A stretch of 64,000 nt of DNA from Periconia sp. R9002 (taxonomy: Eukaryota; Ascomycota; Dothideomycetes; Pleosporales; Periconiaceae), in contig JAMAHW010000017.1 of assembly GCA_023627715.1 (NCBI GenBank), positions 248,001 to 312,000 of the forward strand, in the 5' to 3' direction. The position numbers were made by a program, and so were the translations under genes. The notes below the pieces were generated by a model that was given only the letters and a program-made list of their open reading frames with translations, was not told the DNA's origin and did not search any database. Shown piece after piece: positions 57,878 to 64,000 of the stretch. The stretch's first letter is position 1, and every line of letters starts with the position of its first letter.

Positions 57878-60046
57878 ATGACCAATTTCGAAGCCCTCCC
57901 TCCCGAGCTTTTGATCCGAATCATCGCCTATTTAGACAAACCCTCCCTCGCACATGTCAGGCTCAGTAACCGCAGATTCGCGCAATATGCTGTTGAGCAG
58001 CTTTTCAAGCGGGTATCGCTCTATCCACAATGGGACCCGGAGGCGGAAGACGATGTGTACAGCGTCGATAGTGATAGATGGGGTTACTGTCATTGTGGTA
58101 AACCCGAACACGATGAAGTGAGAAGCTTCACTGGGTTAAATGGGTTGAGTGGCGGGGGCTCTGAGGAACTAGATGTTTCGGATCATGAATTCGATGATTT
58201 TTTGGAAGAAGACGATTTTAATCTACGCGAGAGGTCTCCTGAATCTCGGTCAGACCATAACAGCAATGGCCAAGAAACCAGGTCTAGTCGTGAGGAAGAA
58301 CCAGATGTCATTGAGGCTCCCTCCAACCCCACCGAGGAAAACACACGCACTGCGCAATCGCTGAACGAGACTGTTTCTTATACAGGATCAGACAATTACA
58401 TCGCGGACGAACTTGATGGATTTGTGCCCGCTGAGAGCGACGACGAGACTTCGGTTTACTCATCTTCGTCCTCTGTCTCCTCTTACTGGAAACCGTCTGG
58501 GCCCCGATTCGACGATTTCCTGCTACCCATCCCGGAATTTCCAGCCTGGCTTTCCGAAGGATTCCCGGCTCCTCCAGGCTACAAAGCACAAAAAATTCTC
58601 AACATAATCTCCCACGAGACTTTGAAACACTACGTCAAAGCCCTGGACATCTACACATGCGAGCCGCACTGCGACCACCACCCCGCAATGTTCCGCGGTC
58701 GACGCCCACCACTCGTGCTAGGCACTGCGTACCGCGAGTGTATAAAACGATTAGGAGAATTCCCGAGGCTGGAAAGCGTCACTGTTCATTTTGATCGACA
58801 CAACGACGATGGGGATATTGCTGATGTATCGCAAACAGGAGGGCAGCAGCGGATATGGCTGAGGCGCATCTTTCGCGCGCTTGCAAAAACCGAACTTAAG
58901 GAGATTGCGGTGAGACATCTGGAAAACCAACAGCAGCTGCTCCGTGATGATTGGACACCTCCATTGTTTTTGAACAAGTTGGCGGGTTGCACGACATTGA
59001 GGTTGAGCGTAAAGCATGCCGAGACAAGGTCAAGGGCGGGTCCATTGTATCGTGTACGTTAAATATGATTCCACACCTTCGCCCTTTTAAACAGTAAAAC
59101 TACCGTGGATTAAGCAAGCAAGCAAGATGATGTGCGCTAACACACACAGCAGAGCAGAGACCTGCAGTCATTCTGGACGCGCTTCCCATCTCGATTCCTC
59201 CAGCCTCCCCGTCCACAGCTCAAAACCTTGGTCCTATACTCCGACCTCCCATCAGGCTGGTTCCCCAAGCTCGATCTGAGCGCCGTACATTTTCCCTGCC
59301 TTGGCTCACTCACATTCGGTCATCACATCTTCCACCATCCGCACCAGATCGATTGGATCCTCTCTCACAAAGCAACTTTACATTCATTGTTCCTAGATCA
59401 CTGTTCGATCCTGTACCAAATCGGATACGCGATCGACGACTGGCTCGATTCCGACGGTTATCCTATCCCATTGGGAGGAAATGATGACATGAACAATTTG
59501 GAGTATACTACCTACGACGAATCATTCTGTACAATCTTTTTCGACGGTGAAATAGAGAATGAATTCACGCAACATCTCCAGTTTCGCTCGAATGAGTTGC
59601 GATGGTACGATGTATTTAATCGCTTCACAGAATGCCTGGACAGATTGCGGACGTTCCGCTTCGGGAGTTCAACGCAATGGGATTTCGAGACGGTGAGTAG
59701 GTGGTATCATATAGAAAGACATCAACATAAGAGGAATGGCTATACCGGTATGCCAAAAATTCCGTGGGAAGCTGAGTACGACATCGAAAATGGTCTATTC
59801 GAGGGCATGTATGTGATTTGGGACGACTGGGATAACATGTATCGTCCGCGCTGGGATGTGGATCGTACCCTGCCGATGCGAGAACGCGAGAAAGAGCTCA
59901 GGAGGTATATGGGACATGGGAGGCATGATTTTAAAGGGTGGGAACCGGAGTGGATGAGTAGGTTGGAGGAGTATCCTGAGTGTGGGGAGAGCGATTCGGA
60001 GGCTCTTGGACGGTTGTTGGATAGGGTGAGAAATCGACGAGGCTGA
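57878..60046 (+). CDS. Large F-box protein, two exons
   Basis: Exons 57878-59053 and 59153-60046, intron 99 nt (GTACGT...CAGCAG), 689 aa. The start is the ATG at 57878; the open frame extends five codons further with no ATG. The F-box is at the very N-terminus (FEALPPELLIRIIAYLDKPS, then VRLSNRRFAQYA). It is followed by a Cys-His pair (YCHCGKPEH), a long acidic Ser/Glu-rich disordered stretch (about 90-205) and a C-terminal block that resembles leucine-rich-like folds of fungal F-box proteins (FWTRFPSRFLQPPRPQLKTL, VHFPCLGSLTFGHH). The join RDLQSFWTRF restores the family's conserved segment. SCF adaptor function is inferred; substrate unknown. Acceptor choice is the weakest part of the model. 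Confidence 0.85.
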
Positions 60047-60892
60047 GTTATGGTCATCTCATAGTTTATTTTCTCTTTGTTCGTGAGGAATCTAACCAAC
60101 ATGTCATTTTTTTCGTCATTATTTAAGTCTAGCGTAAGCATAACTTCATCAGTGCTTTGTAAAGATAATGAACGATGAGATGCGTGTTACTTGTCGTTTC
60201 TTTTGAGGGAAGCGAAGGCCTGTAGCTCCCCGCTCCTCACAATATCAATCAATTGATGATGACTATTACATGCCACTAGCATTATGATCAATATTGCGAT
60301 GTATTTTTCCATTGCGTTTCATGATGGAAAAAACTATGGTTCGACAATTACTCCTCCCCCAACTCCGAGTCTTCTTCATCACGTGTCCCTTAACTTACTG
60401 TGCGCAAGTCCTTAATCAGGACGCTACGGAGCTACACTTCCTACCTATGTTGATACTGTAGGCAAATACATTGCGTCGCGATAACAATCGATATTTTGAT
60501 TCATGATGAGTGTTGCAGGGCCGCTTTGCAAAATGACTTCTACATTTATGTATAGAACATGGTACTTATGCTTGATTTTGAGGGAGCTTGGGAGGCATCG
60601 GAATTACTTCCTGTTTCCCACCGTGTCATTGCGACACCCCGCTTCGCTTAGACTGGACCTGTCCAAGTTCAATATTGAAGTAATATGCAAAGTTTACCAC
60701 CCATTTATTGAACATGTGGTGGCCCCAGAGTAATAGCTGTACACATTTAAGGTGACTGATTGTGATCACGTGCTTTTTTCTAGCAAACATAAATGGTATA
60801 TATGTCACAAGTCTCAACGGTAAAACTTCGCTTTAACATTCTACTCCTCACTTGTCGTGTTACCTTTATCTTTGGATCAAAACACTTCACCA
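60047..60892. other. Intergenic, AT-rich
   Basis: About 850 bp with no credible ORF. The lipase promoter should lie at the right end; a weak TATA-like TATATAT sits near 60797. Confidence 0.5.
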
Positions 60893-61827
60893 ATGCCGCT
60901 AGTTGAACTTCAAGATGGTCCGTCAGAATGGATAGACATCAAAGATGCAGCAGATATCTTATGGCGATCGACTCTATCTCCTGATGTAAGCGCCATAGCA
61001 GCGACCTTGCGAATTCACTACCAGAACCCAAACCTCACAGTGTCGGAACTCGTCACCGGGTTCAACGCTAGTCGTAGAGGTATCGCGGTTTGCAATGGCA
61101 ATAAAATCACTATCGCTTTCCTCGGTTCAGATCCTAGTGAGCTCCACACAAACCTCTGGAGCCATGACAAAGGCCCCATGTGGTGGGGCATACCATATCC
61201 TGTATACGAGAACGGAAACCAGGTGCACAGCTACTTTCGCGATATGTGGCATGCGATGCGACAAGCAACGTACGATGCGATTTCTCGTGGAGTGGAAGAT
61301 ATGGCGGCGCGCGGAACGACACCAAAGCAGATCATTGTGACTGGATATTCGATGGGTGGCGGAATCAGCATGTAAGTAAACCTTCGCGAAGAAACACGAT
61401 TGATTGACATTGGAATAGACTCGCGTTTACCGAAATCCTTGAAAGGATAAGAGCGACATGGGGCTCTACATCTACCTCACCGCAATCGTGGGCACAAGAT
61501 GCAAATCTCGGGTCGCTTGTGCAGCACCTCACATTTGCCGCCGTATCAGCTGGTGATATTGGCTACTACACAGTCCTGAACCGGTTGTACGAGACGTATC
61601 AGATTCGCGCGTGGGATTTCTTCCATCATAACGATATAACGGTTCACGCCCATCGTTTTCAATTTCGCACTTGGAGAGGCCATCGTTATATCTTGCCAAA
61701 AGCCGTTGTTAGATGTTGCGCTGCTGAATTTGGTGGTCAGAATCACAACATATTGGGATATCTTAAGGCAGCAGAGTGGATGGCCGAGAATGGGACTGAT
61801 GAGGTAAAATCTGCGTATCACTATTAA
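60893..61827 (+). CDS. Class 3 (fungal lipase-like) hydrolase
   Basis: Exons 60893-61371 and 61419-61827, intron 47 nt (GTAAGT...AATAG), 295 aa. The ATG at 60893 (MPLVELQDGP) is the first in frame. The lipase elbow is GYSMGGG with nucleophile S153; the intron lies six residues later. The probable acid is D232 (HHNDITVH) and the catalytic histidine H269 (GGQNHNILGYL), completing a Ser-Asp-His triad. There is no signal peptide, so this is an intracellular lipase or esterase rather than a secreted one. Secreted Rhizomucor-type relatives use the GHSxG elbow; here it is GYSMG, which makes substrate prediction uncertain. A small hairpin (62076-62093) lies 250 bp downstream. Confidence 0.85.
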
Positions 61828-62319
61828 TAGGTCCCATGGAGTGCACATTAGTGAAATGATATCACGATCTATGTATGTTGGTTTTTCTTTGAGATTTATG
61901 AACCATTATGTTAACATTCTTATTGTAGAGTAGCTAGTGGAAAAATCCGACTCCATACAATTGATTCATTGTATGTACGTAATGATAGCCCTTGAAAAAT
62001 TAGAAACTGAGCAGAATAGCTTGATAACGTGCACTTCATGATAGTTGAGCTTGTAAATAGCAATCGAGATCATACACGGCTGTTTTCAGCCGTTAATGAA
62101 AGACAGCAAGCCTAAGGTGACTTGCCACAGAAATGATCCCGTGCGAAGGGGTAAACATCACAGGCAACAACTCCGACAATTGTTACTGTCCATGGTCTAA
62201 ATAAATTTCGAGACAGCACGTGAGGCCTTGAGGTTTCTTGCGCAAAGACAAATAGCGGAAAAACGAACATTGTCCCAATTTAAGTCGCCCACTGTTTTTC
62301 CAAGGCTCGTGAAGAGCCA
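61828..62319. other. Intergenic with short hairpin
   Basis: About 490 bp. It holds a perfect stem-loop, ACGGCTG-TTTT-CAGCCGT at 62076-62093, otherwise nothing recognisable. Confidence 0.5.
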
Positions 62320-62862
62320 ATGACAAGAAAATTCACGAGCGAAAAATCAACATTGATTATGTCTTCGCATCGCACTTCTCCTAATGGCACTAGAATGAAG
62401 CACGACTCTCAGTCTTCTTTCTACCATACCTTCTCATATCAATACAAGCAGATACCAGAATCATCCGACGGAAACGTGCCCACAGCTAGGTCGTATGGAT
62501 ACACCATCTCTTCAACCTCCTACAAGTCACACCCTACCCCATCTACGAACGGATTGACCTCCTACTCAAGTCAGCAAGTGCGAGCCACATATCACGAATA
62601 CTCGCAAATGACTTCTAAAAACGAGAGCGCTTTTGGGATGGAGTACAGGCATCGATCAACACAATATTCACAGGGGGACAAGGTAGATGATAAAGGTGGG
62701 CGCAAAGAATTTGAAAAAGACCGGAATGGACAAACGAGTGGAAGGAAGTCCTCAAAAAGTCTTGTGAATGAAGAGTATATTGAAGACACGAGGCACGTTC
62801 GAGGTTACTACCGTGTACAGAGCGAGAACTATGGAACAGAATATAGCAGGCGCAGGCGCTAG
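62320..62862 (+). CDS. Small disordered hypothetical protein
   Basis: 180-codon ORF with ATG at 62320 and a second at 62359 (MSSHRTSPNGT). The protein is rich in Ser, Tyr, Thr, Lys and Arg with repeated Tyr-Ser pairs (SYQYKQIP, ISSTSYKSHPTP, TYHEYSQM) and ends in a basic tail (TEYSRRRR). It has no hydrophobic core, signal peptide or known domain, so it should be intrinsically disordered and is a possible phosphorylation or RNA-binding target. The Tyr/Ser pattern resembles low-complexity proteins of condensates, which is speculative. The frame is not interrupted and the composition differs from that of the noncoding DNA nearby, which supports real coding. Confidence 0.45.
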   Translation: MTRKFTSEKSTLIMSSHRTSPNGTRMKHDSQSSFYHTFSYQYKQIPESSDGNVPTARSYGYTISSTSYKSHPTPSTNGLTSYSSQQVRATYHEYSQMTSKNESAFGMEYRHRSTQYSQGDKVDDKGGRKEFEKDRNGQTSGRKSSKSLVNEEYIEDTRHVRGYYRVQSENYGTEYSRRRR

Positions 62863-63490
62863 GCGGGTGTTATCGAGCATACTTGGTAGTTGGGAGGGGT
62901 TTGCTTGATTCATGGGAATTTATTAAGTGTTTTTTCATTTTTCGGTGTGGAGGAATGTATTTTTTTGGGCACGATCAGCCAGGACATGAGATATCCCAAT
63001 GACTTACTCAAAGCAAAGAGATTAATTTCTTAGAACGGCACCACTCTACCATGCTCTCATTACTTTCATGAAAATGTCAACGTTTAAAAAATGATCGAGG
63101 CTACCAAAGTAGTTGATTCATGATTATGACAGTTATGTGCGAACACATCGCATATATACAGAGCTCTGTAAACGTCTTTGAACTCTTTCTGGCTTTTCCG
63201 CAGTTACCATGTTATGCTATTAACTACACCAAAGTAGAATTTCCATCGCATGTGTATCGAATCATCTGGAATATCAATCCATACTCTATGTAACTCATTT
63301 CAAATTCTTGACTGTATAATCTTTGTGTTTACAGCGGATACATCGATCACCGGCTGCATTGTGTACATACAATTTCCAACCAGTCAACTTTGAATATGCA
63401 CAGAGTACAGTACCACAATTTATGTATTTATATTCGGCGGAATAAGCTCGAAAAGATTACCTTCTCAAGCACTACAAAGCCAATAGCATA
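62863..63490. other. Intergenic, AT-rich
   Basis: About 630 bp holding the 3' end of the disordered protein gene and the promoter of the edge ORF. No repeat or ORF recognised. Confidence 0.5.
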
Positions 63491-64000
63491 ATGTCTGCGG
63501 AACAGAGATTGCTTGAAACCCCCAAGAAAAGCCTCACTGTCCGGGAGGCAATGGAGGTTTTCGGGGTTACGGAACAAGAATCGCTTGAAACCCCCAAGAA
63601 AGGCCTCGCTGTCCGGGAGACAATGGAGGTTTTCGGGGTGATCATCAACACCGCTCTCGAACATTATGGGAAGCCCAAGTTACTCAGTATGGCCATGTCT
63701 GGATATATAAGCAGGAAGAACGGCAGCAGTGTCCCTGTTTTCACAGTAGCCATTAATAGAAATGAGGCAGAAGATGTGAATTCAGCTCCACCGGCGCAGA
63801 TGGTCAAAAATTTCGGGAAAATGGAAGCCCAGAGGCTTCACGCGGCGTACAAAAAGCTTGACATGTGCGACTGGAGCGTGATGGCATTTCTTCCCCCTGT
63901 AAAAGATAAACTGGCTGAACTCGGTGCTGAAGCAGAATGGATTTGGCTCAAGGCAAACAAAATATTCATCATGCACAGCACAGAAGAAAACGCGCAAGAT
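63491..64000 (+). CDS. Partial ORF with 24-residue tandem repeat, runs off the window
   Basis: An uninterrupted frame of 170 codons from the ATG at 63491 to the last base; the stop lies beyond the window. Right after MSA it contains two copies of a 24-residue unit (63500-63571 and 63572-63643), each with LETPKK, VRE and MEVFGV; 18 of 24 residues are the same. A helical, partly amphipathic region follows (INTALEHYGKPKLLSMAM, KMEAQRLHAAYKKLDM, PPVKDKLAELGAEAEWIWL). There is no signal peptide. I do not recognise the family. Helical content and short repeats suggest a protein-interaction protein, but no function can be assigned. Confidence 0.55.
   Translation, partial: MSAEQRLLETPKKSLTVREAMEVFGVTEQESLETPKKGLAVRETMEVFGVIINTALEHYGKPKLLSMAMSGYISRKNGSSVPVFTVAINRNEAEDVNSAPPAQMVKNFGKMEAQRLHAAYKKLDMCDWSVMAFLPPVKDKLAELGAEAEWIWLKANKIFIMHSTEENAQD

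Noticed and set aside
1..64000. Transposons, CRISPR arrays, telomeric repeats, rRNA and full tRNA genes
   Set aside because: I saw no transposase or reverse-transcriptase motifs, no regularly spaced repeats, no TTAGGG arrays and no complete cloverleaf; a tRNAscan and repeat search would be decisive.

Overview
The window is nuclear DNA from a filamentous ascomycete (Pezizomycotina). I infer this from short introns (mostly 50-70 nt, GT..AG), fungal-type protein families (F-box proteins, GH43 hemicellulases, neutral trehalase with a regulatory N-terminus, DUF7703-like membrane protein, C2H2 plus fungal transcription-factor-domain regulator) and long microsatellite-rich intergenic DNA. The class cannot be fixed from sequence alone; Dothideomycetes is a guess. 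There are no bacterial operons, rRNA, convincing tRNA, CRISPR array or intact transposon.

Layout, left to right. 1-6.4 kb: AT-rich flank, two F-box proteins (2093-2639 +, 3432-4418 -) and a five-exon aldo-keto reductase of norsolorinic-acid-reductase type (5018-6364 -). 8.8-13.1 kb: two secreted GH43 hemicellulases on the same strand, the first with an XlnR-type site upstream, the second with a C-terminal CBM6. 14.6-16.8 kb: an LPAEIR-type F-box-like protein (+) and an alpha/beta hydrolase (-). 16.8-22.7 kb: long intergenic region with one possible ORF. 22.7-26.4 kb: neutral trehalase, then the coactivator MBF1. 29.1-32.8 kb: a patatin-like phospholipase whose last exon encodes a zinc-finger-like tail, and a small coiled-coil protein. 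35-36.1 kb: a multi-pass DUF7703-like membrane protein (-). 38.1-41.5 kb: a seven-exon, 978-aa C2H2 transcription factor (-). 41.5-53.9 kb: 12.4 kb without a confident gene. 53.9-56.9 kb: a DJ-1/Hsp31-like protein and an ALDH3-type fatty aldehyde dehydrogenase, divergent from a shared promoter. 57.9-60.0 kb: a large two-exon F-box protein. 60.9-62.9 kb: a class 3 lipase and a small disordered protein. 63.5 kb to the end: a partial ORF that runs off the window and carries a 24-residue tandem repeat.

Functional themes: hemicellulose breakdown (two GH43), stress and carbonyl handling (trehalase + MBF1; DJ-1 + ALDH; AKR), lipid hydrolysis (patatin, lipase) and several ubiquitin-ligase adaptors (F-box). 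Intron-exon structures were joined by hand; for every multi-exon model the summed exon length is a multiple of three and reading frame and domain continuity hold across each junction. Intergenic DNA shows a repeated pattern of a C-rich stretch followed by a G-rich stretch, and dispersed GTAGGTAG/CTACCTAC motifs, which none of the genes explains.
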